Assembly (NCBI RefSeq): GCF_020379485.1
Contig: NC_063450.1
Span: forward strand, 52,599,374 to 52,663,373
From: Brassica napus
Lineage: Eukaryota; Streptophyta; Magnoliopsida; Brassicales; Brassicaceae
Length of the DNA stretch: 64,000 nt
Direction: 5' to 3'
Part shown: positions 11,387-23,546 of the stretch, piece after piece
Layout: every line of letters begins with the position of its first letter
How positions within the stretch are numbered: position 1 is the first letter of the stretch
Made by a program: the position numbers and the translations under genes
Notes under the pieces: generated by a model
Told to the model about the DNA's origin: nothing
Databases searched by the model: none
Seen by the model: the letters and a program-made list of their open reading frames with translations, nothing else

Positions 11387-14300
11387 ATGATGCAGAGACG
11401 GAGTCCGCCGAAGCACAGGCATGACGGGACGTCGCCGCTTCCATTGGGGATGGATTGGAGTCCTCCGCCGCGCAAATTGGTTAGCTCTTACGTTTCCCGC
11501 GTATTCGAACTTTATTGTGGGAGCTTCGTGCTTGAATTCGTTTTTGGGGGGTTTGAGTGAGTCCCAAGCTAGAAGCTACCATCAAAGCCCTAAGTAATTG
11601 GGAAACTCCTAACAATTAGCTGAAGCAATTGGTGAATTATGTTTCGTTGAACATCAGGAGTAGCTAAAACTTTGGTTATGCTCCTTGGATAGTTGGTTCT
11701 GTTTGGCTATCAATTGCATTTTTGATATATGTAAAGTTGGAGACTTTAAGGCAGTGAGATTATTATTGTGCAGAATGGTGGAGATACTGTTTGGCCTCAT
11801 GACCCTCGAACCGGATGGAGTTATTGTGTTACAATACCCTCCTGGGCTGTCCTTCCAAAGTCTAAACATTCAGATCCCGTTGTGGTAAGTCAAATCTCCT
11901 GGGTTTATCTCTTGCAAGCTCATAATCTTTAGTGTTTGTTTATAGCATTTTTTTTTTTGCTGAACCATATAGCGTGAACGTTTGTGGATCAATAAACTCT
12001 TAACATGAATAATGATATATTGTTTCCTTCCTCTTCTACCTGAATTATCTACTGGAGTGTGCCTTCTTTTTTTTTTTGGTAGTTGAAGAGTTTTGTTGTT
12101 GTGCATGTATTAGATTATTCCTGACATTTTAGAGGAACAGTTTTACAGGGTTCAGATAAGTGTGCAGTCTCCGGAAGGTGTTACCACAATGCGAGGAGTG
12201 TTGAGAAGATTTAATGATTTTCTTAAGCTATTAACTGATGTAAGAATTTTATTTGCCTTATACAACTCTCCATTTTTTTCTTCACTTCTCAACGATATGC
12301 ACATTCATGTTTTCCTCTCAGCTTAAAAAAGCATTTCCCAGAAAAAGTTTTCCATCAGCTCCACCCAAAGGGCTGTTACGTATGAAAAGCAGAGCAGTGT
12401 TAGAAGAGGTATGCATTTTTCTTGGCGCTAACTGAATTAGGTCACTTGTGTAACCCCTTTCTCTAAACTTCGCCCAACGAAGAGTAAGCACGAATAGGGC
12501 AGATGTATAGATATACGGAAAGCCATGTACCCAGCATACAATTATTCATGCAAAAAATCTGTTTCACAAGTGATAACTGTGACCTTGTTGCAGAGAAGGT
12601 GTTCTCTTGAGGAATGGATAACGAAGCTATTATCCGATATAGAATTGGCAAGAAGTGTCGTAGTTGCATCCTTTCTTGAACTAGAAGCTGCTGCTAGGTC
12701 TGGTATGAGCTATTACATTATGCTCTTAAGCCGTGCTTTGGTAAACTTTATTAACTGTTATTAAATTCTACCGTGATGTTGCATTTCAGCATGCCAAGAT
12801 GTAGATCAGAATGCTTCTGATGCGAATAATGATAGCACAAGTTCGTCACCCATGGTTCATCCAAGTTTGAGCTTGTTTCAGACTGGCGGCAGTTCTTCTC
12901 TCACATCTGACTATGGCAGTGATACTGTTTATGAAACATCTGAGCTTGGATCTCCAAGTGTAGGACAGGATGATATTTCTGAAATTGGTACCGAAGATCT
13001 AACTCTGGATGAAGAAGTAACAAATCCAATAGAGAAGCTCGTTAACTTTAGCATGTCCAACATTGACGAGGGACTTTCAATGAGCCAAACTATTCTAGAG
13101 CAACTTGAAGACTTTTCCAAACGTAAAGTCCGCTCAAGATATGTCGATAATATCCAAGGGAAGGATGTGTATAATGGAAACGCTTCTAAAGATGTGTTTC
13201 TTGGTAACAATGGCTCACGACTTCTCTCTGAATTAGAATCATCAGCTCACTCAGTTATGCATAATAGAAATCTTTCTGTTGAAAGTGCTGCCGGGTTTTC
13301 TCTACACACCGGTGAGACCTCAACATCTGGTCTCCTAAGTTCAAGCAGTGAAAGCCACCTGGATCTGAACCGAGGTGCTGGTGTATCGCATGGAACTGGT
13401 CTTGTTTGCACCCCAGAGAGACAGGGTAGTGCACAAATAGTTCTTCCAGTGGACCTGCGTAAGAAATTGAACAAGACTCTGTTAGCCACGAATGAGAGAC
13501 TTGTCAATGCAAAAACAGATATGGAAGATCTTATAGCAAGACTAAATCAAGAGATAGCCGTGAAAGATTACCTGAACAAAAAGGTACAATAAGAAAGCTC
13601 CTTTTCTTTTTGGTATCCGTATCTTATCATTTTTTTTCTATAGAACGAATGGTAGTGTTGTAATCTTGTTTTTCTGGTCAGGTTAATGATTTAGAAGGGG
13701 AACTTGAAACTACTAAGCAAAGAAGCAAAGAGAATTTGGAGCAAGCTATTTTGACCGAGAGAGAAAGATGTACTCAGATGCAGTGGGATATGGAAGAACT
13801 TAGACAAAAATCTTACGAGATGGAAATGAAGTTAAAATCGAGAGAGGTATGATTTAAAATAGTCTCATATCTATTAAAATTATTTTAGCAACCAAGCTGG
13901 TTCGCGTAGCAGGCTGATTCAAATCATTACAACAGGATGGGAGCTCACATGAAGAACCCACTGAAGAGCCAACTATTTCCGAGAGAGATGTTTTGTGGAA
14001 AGAATTGGATGCCAGAAAACAACAACTGGGGGATCTCTCCAGGCGATATAATGAATTAGAGGCAAAATCTAAAGCAGATATTAAAGTTCTTGTCAAAGAG
14101 GTTAAATCTCTGAGGCGTTCTCATGTGGAGCTAGAAAAGAAGCTGACTCAATCTTTGACAGATAAAACAGAAGCTGAGGTAATTTCTGGCTATGACAGCA
14201 CCATGGGTTTGTAGATTTTTACTATGTATGTATGAAAACAAGAGAGATAACTGAGCCTGGAAGAACGTTGCACTTTTCAGAAACTGCTGGAACATGAGAG

Positions 14301-14902
14301 AAAGCTACTTGAGAACTCAGCATCGGCTAGAAAAAAGTTGCTTAGTGACTGCAGAATTCTCCACGACCGCCTTAAAGAGTACAACTTGAATTTATCAACA
14401 GACGGAAATGGTAGCCTGGTAGAGGACTCAACTACAGTATCAGATGCTCTGCGTTTGCTGTCAATATCTGATGATCAAATTGAGGAGGTAATACTGCATC
14501 TCTGCTTTATCTCCTTTTTAAATCACAGTTTCCCAACCCAATCACATCCATGGTTTCCTCTACTAGGAGTTGCTTTTCACTGCTGCTTGATACATGCATC
14601 GGGATAAAGCTATTTGTTAGCGTAGGGTAGTTAGTTATTCGCTGTACTAGTGAAGCATTGCTAAAACAAACCTTGCTTGTAACACTGTAACGGTGGCCAT
14701 TTTTCAGGCTCAGCTGCTTGCCGGGTTTGATGAAACTGCTCAGGGCATTGATAAATCTCTCAGCATCCATACCGAGACAAGAATCATGGAGGACGAGCTG
14801 AGGAAGACATTAGGAGAGATCTTTGTTGAGAATGCCAAATTGAGAAAACAGGTGAACTCTGCAATGCTTCGTGCTCTCCAAAGACCACCAAGGAAGATAT
14901 GA
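11387..14902 (+). CDS. EREL1: PX-domain endosomal effector, EREX-like (EREL1)
   Basis: Ten coding exons: 11387-11479, 11774-11884, 12141-12239, 12322-12408, 12594-12702, 12790-13583, 13682-13846, 13936-14178, 14281-14487 and 14708-14902. All junctions are in frame and give 700 residues. A PX domain spans about residues 45-165: [12 protein letters not shown], then the phosphoinositide-binding basic stretch [10 protein letters not shown], then [15 protein letters not shown] with the proline-rich loop, then [11 protein letters not shown] Ser-rich acidic middle (170-430) is followed by long coiled coils to residue 690. EREX and its relatives bind PI3P and the canonical RAB5 GTPases on endosomes and act in vacuolar and storage-protein transport. 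Assignment to EREL1 rather than EREL2 rests on gene order. The start is the first of two adjacent ATGs. Confidence 0.92.
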
Positions 14903-15273
14903 ACGAGAAATAGGAGGCATCAACAGAAACACTGAACGTCGTATAGGTATTAATCATAACAGTTGCTTTGACCTGAGAATAGAGTTACACAATGAGAACT
15001 GCCATTTTTATTGTCTTTGATCAATGGACTGGTCGCTTTCTATTACAAAAGGGTTGGTCTCTTGGTGAAGAAGTTGAAGCTGTGTACTGCGTATGTTTGT
15101 TGTATAACCGTATTGCGTTGTTAATCCTTTTTGCATATATAATAAAGTGTGTTGTAACATGCCGAATTGACCGAAAAAATGTGAACTGAACCGGAACAAA
15201 ATTGACCGAAACCAGACTGAATCTGATTTTTTTTTTCAGATATAAGTCGATTCTCGGTTTTATTATCTAAACC

Positions 15274-15665
15274 AAAGAAACCATTAAGGCTCTTGATTCT
15301 CAGATCTCTGCTCTTAGTCAAGACATTGTCAACAAGGTTCTTCCTTCTTAAAACAAAAAAAAAAGAACTCTTATTAATTAATTACTCATGTAAATCTCTC
15401 TTGGATTGTTCGTGTATAAGTTTTATGATAAAATTGTTAGCTTTATAAGTAAGTGTCATGGACCATCATCGTATGAAGAGGATGTAATTATCTCAGTAAT
15501 CTGGATTTGTCAGTCTTGTTCCACTCACAAGTCACACTGTCGTTACGTTTCATCTAGAGGCTATGGTCAGGATTACTCAAAGTATATGGTATCTTAGTTC
15601 TTGATATATTGGAAGGTGGTTGTTAGATTCTGGATGGTTACGACGACTCTCGCGATCTAAATAGC
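15274..15665 (+). pseudogene. 3'-end fragment of plastid ATP synthase b' (ATPG/PDE334-like), copy 1
   Basis: 15274-15351 translates in one frame to ETIKALDSQISALSQDIV followed by NKVLPS and a stop. This closely resembles, from memory, the C-terminus of nuclear-encoded plastid ATP synthase subunit b' (At4g32260). Nothing upstream continues the frame, so only the tail and 3' flank remain. The segment to about 15665 is repeated, diverged, at 31159-31575. In Arabidopsis the intact gene lies between the EREL1 and SNRNP25-like loci, so this is most likely a remnant of that gene or of a local duplicate. Confidence 0.65.
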
Positions 15666-16027
15666 GTGTGATCAGATCATGTTTCTTCTTTTGGTTTTCT
15701 TGATTTAGTCATTTTGTCCACCGTAAAAGTCGATACTCATCAGATATTATATGTTTACCGTAGGGGTGGGTGGCATTGCACGAAAAATCACCCTAATTCT
15801 CAAATTTTGTAATTTGATTTTCGATTTGTGTTTCGAAAAAATATATGTATATCCAGTTTTTTTTTTATATATCTAGAAATTTGCAAATATTTTTTTACAG
15901 ATATTCATAGATATTTTATCTATTTTGTTTAGAAAAAAAAGTAGTTTCACCATTATTTATAAATTAATTACTAGTTTAACTCTAATATTATTTTAATTAC
16001 TAGTTTATTTTTCTTTTTTGTTCAATA

Positions 16028-16288
16028 CTCCTTCTGTTTCATAATAATTGTCATTCTAGCTTTTTTTTCTTGTTACATAAAAAGTGTTATTTTACAATTT
16101 CAATGCAAATTATACTTAATTTCAGCTGAAAATTAATTGCAAACTGCATTGGTTTTGTACATAATTTTATTTATCTCAAATAAAATTGGTCAGAACGATG
16201 TAATTAATAACAACTTACATATATTTCTGCTACTTTGTTAATCTGTGTGAAAAGTGTCAAAGCGACAATTATTCAGAAACGGAGAGAG
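16028..16288. mobile_element. Stowaway MITE
   Basis: A 261-bp element flanked by TA (16026-16027 and 16289-16290). The left end CTCCTTCTGTTTCATAATAA and right end TTATTCAGAAACGGAGAGAG are inverted repeats matching the Stowaway terminal consensus; subterminal TTGTC is also mirrored. There is no coding capacity. Confidence 0.8.
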
Positions 16289-17277
16289 TACAAAGTAAAT
16301 CTAGAAAACAACAATACATGTTTCTTTTTGAAAAATACTTTTTACATAATACAAAATACAAAAAAAAAATTACAACTATATGTTCCATAAATTTTAAAAA
16401 AATAATATCTTTTTTTTTATAAAACATTTTTTTACAGATAAGTTGTACTTTTTATAAGGATTTTATATTTCTTTCTTAATTTAATAATTATAAGTAATTT
16501 TATTAATAAATTTATGTATTAAAATAATAATTCTATAAATTTATACATTTAAAACTTTATATTTAATTGTAGATATACATATATTTGTATAAAAATCGTA
16601 GTGGAGCTCTTGGATATACATATAGCCAATTTTTTCAAGTCAAATTTAAAAAATAAAATATCCAGTCGTAGTTTACAATTTGACATTCATTATTATATAG
16701 TGACGGTCAACACTCAGTAAATGCGGAAGAGTTTAGTTCAAGAATTGAAGAGACCGAATGTTAATGATTGTTGGAACTAAAGAATCCCGAATGAAATTTG
16801 AAAATATGTAATCTCAATTTTGTAATAATTAAAAAAGACACATTGCTTATGTGTCAATCAATTAGGTAGTTAACTAATCTTACGTGTCAGCTTCACATTG
16901 AAATTGAAAAACATGTTGGTCCAATTCGATTTTTATATCTCATTAGAAACATTTAATACCAACAGTATGATATCATATGATATTAACTAAAGGAAGATGA
17001 TTATTTATTATATATTATTTCCTTAAATAAAACATATGGAATTACCTAATGTGATTATGATATATATAGTAATTAATGAATTTAAATAATGAAGAGATCA
17101 TATATTAAAAATTTCGATTTTGTTTTGTATATGATGTATTTTGAATTTTTCAAAACGAGTATAAATTACTAAAACTGTTAAAAGTCTCACATAAACTTTT
17201 GTGATCGATGTTTAATTTTTTTTCCTATAATAAGATACAATGATAATAAAATCATATAAATAAATAATTTTATTTTA

Positions 17278-17282
17278 ATAGG
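17278..17282. repeat. Target-site duplication, left (ATAGG)
   Basis: ATAGG lies directly before the 5' LTR and is repeated at 25056-25060 directly after the 3' LTR. Confidence 0.95.
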
Positions 17283-18792
17283 TGATATCTTGTGAATTTA
17301 CATGTTTTTAACTTCTTATTCTTGCATGGTTTGGTAATTTAGAGTATCATCTAGGCACATTTAGGTTGCATATCATTGCATTTGTACATATCAGGTGTTG
17401 GAGAGCAACATGGATGAGTTAGAGGACCATTGGAGGGATTTTGAGTCCAAAGAGTGAAAGATGAACACGGATGAAGGCCTTAAAGATCTCTTCTGAAGCT
17501 CAATATTTGTGGAGACACTGGAATTTGAGTTAGCTTTACAATGGAGGTGGTTTCAAGTCGTTTGGAGCTGTATTGAGGGATTTATGATCAAAATACTACA
17601 CACATATCAGTATGACATTCCTAGCGGCCAGGCGTAGCGGCAAACGATGGTCGCTACAGAAGATAGAGCTGAGGCGCCTAAGTACCGTAGCGGGAGTATG
17701 TAGCGGGTTAGAGAGACCGCTATAGTTGAAGCGCTTTCTGTAGCGGTCTTCCATAGCGGCATAATGAGGTCGCTATGAGTTCAAGAATGCGAAAAAATCG
17801 TCTAAGTGTCCTAGCGGCCACCCGTAGCGGGCATTTCAGGTCGCTACAGGCGTAGTGACCTCCTGTAGCGACCTTTTATGGTCACTACGGAGAAAAATAT
17901 CTGTTTTTATGGGTCAACCCCAGCTCGAGTTTTAGTAATATATGACTACTTTTCAGACAATAATGGGGGATCTATCTAGTTTTGTATGAAGAACACAAGA
18001 ACTCTTGAGAGAGAAAGCTTGAATCTTTAGTTTCTTTTTTTTTCTTGTTCTATTGAATTTGCTTGACTATCTTGATTACTAATCATGATTAACACCAAAT
18101 CATCTTTGATTCTTGGATTTATCATGAAGAGTAGTGAGTAGTTACCTTTAGATTCATGGGTTAAGGAAGATTAGGGTGATTAAGTGTAGATTTAGGGTGT
18201 TTTATTGTAGATCCTTCTTATTCCTTGCTTCTTGAGTGATCTTAATGCTATTTTAGAGTTGGCCTCTCTAAAATTGAGCTCTAGACATTTCATACCCGAA
18301 AGGTGTTTGATGAAATGTCTGAACCAACTCTCCTAAGCTTTTAACACTCTTTACCAAAGAGATTTGTTGTTAAAGGTGTTAAGATGGCTAATAGACTTGA
18401 TTTTAATGATTGCTTTGATGATATTCAACCAAAGAGATTTGATGCTTGAGTTATCTTAGTGAATGAACATTCATCTAGAGATAGAGTTTGTTTAGGATTG
18501 TGTCTAAGCCTAAGGTTGATAGATTGATTGAAAGATACCACCTTTAGATTGAAACTTGATCACCCAAGGTCAACTCCCTTAGCCCATGGATTCTCCCATC
18601 TCATAAAACAAATCAAAGCTTTGTTCTTACTTACATTTTAGTAGTATTTTAGTCCAAAAACATCTTATCGCTTGATTGCACTTAGATTAAGTATGAACTT
18701 GTATTCTCTTTGATTCAAAATGCTTAGAAATGGATTGACATCTTAAATACTACTTTGATTTGAAACATTGGACCCGAAAAAAGTCCATTTCA
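17283..18792 (+). repeat. 5' LTR
   Basis: Begins TGATATCTTGTG and ends GTCCATTTCA; 1510 bp; nearly identical to 23547-25055. The region 17620-17900 contains a dense array of TAGCGG/GGTCGCTA motifs. Confidence 0.95.
17622..17902. repeat. TAGCGG / CCGCTA motif array in LTR
   Basis: About eight TAGCGG, one TAGCGACC and several inverted GGTCGCTA or CCGCTA motifs occur in 280 bp, in a GC-rich island inside otherwise AT-rich LTR. The same array occurs in the 3' LTR at about 23884-24160. It looks like a protein-binding or folding region of the LTR; no function is shown. Confidence 0.7.
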
Positions 18793-18796
18793 AATT

Positions 18797-18809
18797 TGGC
18801 GCCGTTGCC
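18797..18809 (+). promoter_or_regulatory. Primer-binding site
   Basis: TGGCGCCGTTGCC begins four bases after the 5' LTR. This sequence is typical of Athila-type elements, and I recall it as complementary to the 3' end of tRNA-Asp. Confidence 0.8.
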
Positions 18810-18919
18810 AATTCTAAGTTGTTTTGACATTGAGATTTGGTCCTTGCTTGAGACTAAGTCTTACTTTTATTATATCTAGTTACTGATACTCTATCCTAGC
18901 CCTTTCGTATCTCAGGTGC

Positions 18920-21775
18920 ATGAACTTGAGGAGCAAAGGCCCAACAAACCTAGTTCCACCAGTTGAAGACATTAAAGCACTTGAGAGGGAGATTACAAGG
19001 AGAAGAAGAGAAGAAGAGCAACAGGCTCACCTAGACAGATTGGGGTTTGTGATGGAACAACATCATAATCAGCCTCAAGAAGGAGAGGCCATTGGCCAAG
19101 GAGCTGCAAACCTTCGGCCACAACACCCACAGCGACAAACTAGAGCCATTGGCACCTATGATCAACCTAATATCCATGGGAACAGGATGGGCATTACAGC
19201 ACCAGCTGTAGAGAACAACAACTTTGAGATCAAATCTGGTTTGATCAACATGATAGAGAACAACAAATTTCATGGTCTTGCTTTGGAAGATCCACTTGAT
19301 CATTTGGACAGATTTGACAAATACTGTGGTTTGTCCAAAACCAATGGTGTTTCGGAAGATGCTTTCAAGCTGAGACTGTTTCCATTTTCCTTGGGAGACA
19401 AAGCTCACACATGGGAGAAGAACATCTCAAGTGACTCTATCACCACTTGGGATGAATGCAAGAAAGCTTTCCTCACCAAATTCTTCTCTACTTCAAGGAC
19501 TGCCAAGCTTAGGAATGAAATCTCTGGGTTCCAGCAAAAGAATATGGAAAGCTTTGGAGAAGCATATGAGAGGTTCAGAAGCTACTTAAACAGATGTCCA
19601 CACCATGGCTTCACCAAAGAGAGCCTACTTAGTACTTTCTATAGAGGTGTCCTACAAAAGTATAGAAGCCGACTTGATACCGCCAGCAATGGATTCTTCT
19701 TAGGAAGAAGTGAAACAGAGGCTGAGGAGCTTGTAGAGAACATGGTTCAGAGTGATTCAGTCTACAGTGACGAGCATGATAGGAGCAACAGATGCAGTGG
19801 GGGTGATGACTCCAACACAAAGAGAGAGTTGAAGGCTTTACAAGACAAGATGGATCTACTTCTTATGAATAGAGACAAACAAGAGAAAGTGAACTATGTT
19901 GGTGACCAAAAGAAAGAAGAGGTTGCTGTTCTTAATGAAGTTGATGGTCTAGAAGGTCAAGAAGAATTGTGCTTTGTAAATGCTAATGGAACATGGTACA
20001 AAAAGGAACCTAACTTTCAGTACAACAACTATCAACAAAAGCCCTTCTACAACAACAACCAACAAGGTGGTTACCAAGCTAAACAAAACTACTCTCAAGG
20101 TTTCGCCCCTAAAGGAAATCAGTCTACACAAGGACAAGCCGGATCCTCTACATCTGCCGCACAAGAAAGTAGCACTGAACAAATGTTGAAACAAATATTG
20201 GAGTCTCAAACTAGAAGTGAGAAACACATTGGGTATGAGCTAAAGAACCTTCATACCAAAGTTGATGGAGGCTACAATGATCTCAACAACAAATTCTCAA
20301 ACCTTGCTTCTAACTTCAAGGCTTTGGAGAATCAGTTTACCTCTATGACTTCAACCTCCAAGCTTCCAATGGGATCTCTACAAGGAAAATCAGAGCAACA
20401 CCCTAAAGAGTATTGCAATGCTATCCTCTCTACTTCTTCTAAGAGTGAGTTAAGTGATCATAAGAGAGAATTAGATGAGCTTGAAAGACTCTTGTATGGA
20501 ACAGAAGTTCTTGCCACGGTTGAAGCACATATTGTGGAGAAGGTTGAACACAAGATTTTGGAAAGGGTTGCGATACAAACAATAAAGAAGGTTGAGGAAA
20601 ATGTTTTGCAACCGGTTAGACACAAGGCTGAGAAACCGGTTATTGGGAAAGCTGTCACGCAACTGAAGGAGGTCCACCTAGAAGAAGCTAATGCGGTTGA
20701 ACAATCACCTTATGACAAGCTCCCATTTCCACAACGGTTCCTCACTAAAGCTCAAAAGAAGGTGATCTCTAAGTTCAGAAAAGACATGGGAGATTTAGGA
20801 GTCAAACTTCCACATATATCAAATAGGCATGAAGCTCATGTCCAAATGATGCTCATCAAGGACATTCTAGCTCATAAAGAAGAAGTAGGAGAGCTCTTAG
20901 ACATCTCTACTATGCAGCTTGATCCACCAGTCACACCAAAGTCCCTTCCCAAACTAGAAACCCAAGGGAAGTTCACCTTGTCTTGCTCCCTTGGTAAGTT
21001 CACACTTGATGATGCTCTTGTAGATTCTGGTGCAAGTGTGAATGTGATCTCAATAGAGATGGTGAAGAGTCTTGGGATTGAAAACATGGAGCCAAACACA
21101 TCTTTACTAATGTTTGGGGATTCCTCTTCTACAACCCCAATCGGTCTCATCAAGGACTTTCCATTGAAGATTGGAGCTTGCACCATTCCTATTGACCTCA
21201 CTGTTTTGAAGATGGCAACTGAGAAGAGAGTCCCATTGATCCTTGGAACACCATTTCTCACAACAGTAGGAGCTTGCATTGACTTTGCCAACAAGAAGGT
21301 TACACTTCTAAATGTCAACAAAGCTGTCTCTTACCCAATCAAGTCTCCTTTGATGAATGTCGAGTATTGTGGAACCATCACTTGTGGAGAACTTCCACAT
21401 GAGAAGATCAAAGATGAAGTGATGGCTAGTGAAAAACAAATTCTTGATGGAGATTCATCTCATGAGATATGTGATCAGCACTTGGAGGAGGTGGGTAGAG
21501 CCACAAAGGCTACTCATGACAAGAAGAAGATGATCAAAGAACCTCATCCCACTCCTATTGAGAAATCTTCGCACATTCTCACTCTTTATCCAGTCAAGAT
21601 CAAAGATGGAGTGATTGAGTACAAGATCAAGTGCAAGGGAGAGTCTAAACCATTCTCAAGTGCAAGGGCCATCATAACTCCTCAGCTCCAAGATGATCCA
21701 ATCAAACTACAAGAGCTCCTCTCTCAAGTCCTCACCATCACCCTTGAAGGTGGGAAAGATCCTCCTCTTCACTAA
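18920..21775 (+). CDS. Retrotransposon gag-aspartic protease polyprotein
   Basis: An intact ORF of 951 residues. The N-terminus (MNLRSKGPTNLVPP, then a basic helix) is typical of Athila-like gag. A retrotransposon gag domain lies at about 115-285 (LDHLDRFDKYCGLSKTNGVS, then LRLFPFSLGDKAHTWE and WDECKKAFLTKFF). A Gln/Asn-rich and coiled region follows. The retropepsin-like domain sits near residues 685-800, with the catalytic triplet in ALVDSGASVNVIS and the second conserved block LILGTPFLTTVGA. No CCHC zinc knuckle is seen. The protein stops about 150 residues after the protease, where reverse transcriptase would start in a full-length element. The absence of stops or frameshifts agrees with a young, possibly still mobile, non-autonomous element. 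Confidence 0.93.
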   Translation: MNLRSKGPTNLVPPVEDIKALEREITRRRREEEQQAHLDRLGFVMEQHHNQPQEGEAIGQGAANLRPQHPQRQTRAIGTYDQPNIHGNRMGITAPAVENNNFEIKSGLINMIENNKFHGLALEDPLDHLDRFDKYCGLSKTNGVSEDAFKLRLFPFSLGDKAHTWEKNISSDSITTWDECKKAFLTKFFSTSRTAKLRNEISGFQQKNMESFGEAYERFRSYLNRCPHHGFTKESLLSTFYRGVLQKYRSRLDTASNGFFLGRSETEAEELVENMVQSDSVYSDEHDRSNRCSGGDDSNTKRELKALQDKMDLLLMNRDKQEKVNYVGDQKKEEVAVLNEVDGLEGQEELCFVNANGTWYKKEPNFQYNNYQQKPFYNNNQQGGYQAKQNYSQGFAPKGNQSTQGQAGSSTSAAQESSTEQMLKQILESQTRSEKHIGYELKNLHTKVDGGYNDLNNKFSNLASNFKALENQFTSMTSTSKLPMGSLQGKSEQHPKEYCNAILSTSSKSELSDHKRELDELERLLYGTEVLATVEAHIVEKVEHKILERVAIQTIKKVEENVLQPVRHKAEKPVIGKAVTQLKEVHLEEANAVEQSPYDKLPFPQRFLTKAQKKVISKFRKDMGDLGVKLPHISNRHEAHVQMMLIKDILAHKEEVGELLDISTMQLDPPVTPKSLPKLETQGKFTLSCSLGKFTLDDALVDSGASVNVISIEMVKSLGIENMEPNTSLLMFGDSSSTTPIGLIKDFPLKIGACTIPIDLTVLKMATEKRVPLILGTPFLTTVGACIDFANKKVTLLNVNKAVSYPIKSPLMNVEYCGTITCGELPHEKIKDEVMASEKQILDGDSSHEICDQHLEEVGRATKATHDKKKMIKEPHPTPIEKSSHILTLYPVKIKDGVIEYKIKCKGESKPFSSARAIITPQLQDDPIKLQELLSQVLTITLEGGKDPPLH

Positions 21776-23546
21776 CCAATTGGAAGGAAAGTCAAGCTAA
21801 AGACTTAAAACAAGCTCACTTGGGAGGAAGTCCCATGGTATCCTTTGTATATATTTTTATATATGTTTTTCTTGCTTTAGTGTGTTTGAATAAGCTTAGG
21901 GACAAGTTTGGGGGAATTCTAAAAAATTCCCAAAGATCATGTCAAAAATTCCAAGAATACAACAAGTCCTCCCTCCTCATTTCCCTTCTATCATGACAGC
22001 CAACTTCAAGTAAGTGCATTCCACCCTTGTAAATACTTAGTTCTTTCATCTTTTATTTCTCCTTTGATCTCTCTTTCAAGTTTACTCTCACACAAGAGAC
22101 TGTGTGAAGTAAGTTTGGGGGAGAGTCTACTATCTCATATTGTGTTTTGTTTTGTCTACTTTTCATTGAGTCTTATGCATTCCATTGTGCATACCTATAA
22201 AAAAAAATAAAAAAAAAATGAAAAATTTCGAAAATCACAAAAGAAGCATTTAGTTGCATCATTTGCATCTGTAGGATTGAGTCTAGAAACATTTAGATTG
22301 CATTCATGCATAGGGAGAAACCTTGTAAAGAACACATGTCTAGAACTCGATTTGACATCCTAGCTAAATATATCAAGTAGCTTAAGCATCTTTTGAAAAA
22401 GCTTGTAAGCTTCGAGCCTTGAAAACTCTTCTTGAAACATGTTGCTTGCTTGATGATTGACATTGTTTTTGAAACCAACTCCAAATGAACTAAGGTTTAA
22501 TGAACTTAATCTCTCTTGCATATGGGCATTTGCATACTTGATCATGGATATTATACACATTTGGGTTATCTTCCTCTCACTGTACCAATCTTTGTTAACC
22601 CAAATGGCACTCCATACCCATTAACCCTCACCATTCTTTGAAGCCAACATTAATTTGCTTGAGTGAGGCCTTTTATTGATAGCATGTCATGTGCAAAATC
22701 TTGAGAGTATTAGGAGCGACAATGGGTTGTTCTAATCTTGTAGGATGGTTTTTGGGTTTGTAAGCTTAAATTCTTTTGATCTTGGGAATGAGAGAGATTG
22801 AGCGAAAGAGATGAACCAAAAAGAGTGTTTAAGGTAAGAAACCCCTAGGGACAAAGAAAGTTAGAAAGGAAAAGCTCTAAGGTATCAATAGAACCCCCTC
22901 CCAAATAAAAAAAAGGAGAATCAAAGAAACAATTGTTGAGTGGTGGAAAAGAAAAAAAAAAAGAGCAAAGTCTAAAGGTTTAAATTCAAAAAGAAAAAAT
23001 AAGTCCCTAATTAGTTAAATCAAAGGAAAGAAAGAAAATAAGGGTAGAACTTAAAGCTACTTAAGAAAAGGGAAGAATGATGAGAACAAGCATTGTATGC
23101 ATGAATTGCTTCTTTTCTTAGATAAATTTTGCATAATGATCTTGCTCATATTCTTGAGTGTGAGCCACTATAAATGATGCAATTGAAACCCACTTTTCTT
23201 CACACTAGACCACTCTTTCTCACCAAACCAAATGATCGAGATCAAATATCCATTTGCAAGAATTCAACTTGTGTGTGTGTGTGTGAATGAACGTGAGAGT
23301 TGGCTAAGGAACTTGTTGGTTGGATGACAATGAGCCTTGTGTAGAGATAAAAGAGTCTTAAAAGGCCTTGAGAAACTAGAGTGCACTAGAGAGTTGCTCA
23401 TGCTATTTGCTATGTTTCTTTTAGGATGTTAGGTTGAAGGCTAAAAAGTGTCTCTTTTGGTTATGTATTTCCATTTTCAATTCCCTCCTCTTTAATTGGT
23501 CTTGAATGTTTACTTGAGGACAAGTAAAGAACAAGTTTGGGGGAGT
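21776..23546 (+). other. Retrotransposon 3' internal non-coding region
   Basis: A 1.77-kb stretch without a long ORF where pol would be expected. The motif AAGTTTGGGGGA appears three times (near 21906, 22110 and 23533); the last serves as the polypurine tract. There is an A-rich patch at about 22198-22220 and a short TG microsatellite at about 23270-23284. Confidence 0.8.
23536..23545 (+). promoter_or_regulatory. Polypurine tract
   Basis: TTTGGGGGAG lies directly before the 3' LTR. Two copies of the same motif lie further upstream. Confidence 0.8.

Larger units (their letters stand above)
14903..17277. other. EREL1 3' region and AT-rich spacer up to the retrotransposon
   Basis: The EREL1 3'UTR runs to about 15170. 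Then come a gene-tail fragment (15274-15665), a Stowaway MITE (16028-16288) and very AT-rich DNA up to the retrotransposon target site. No gene is seen in 16300-17277. Confidence 0.5.

Noticed and set aside
21776..23546. Expected reverse transcriptase/integrase region of the retrotransposon
   Set aside because: No open frame or conserved polymerase or integrase motif is seen on either strand; the domain is truly absent in this copy.
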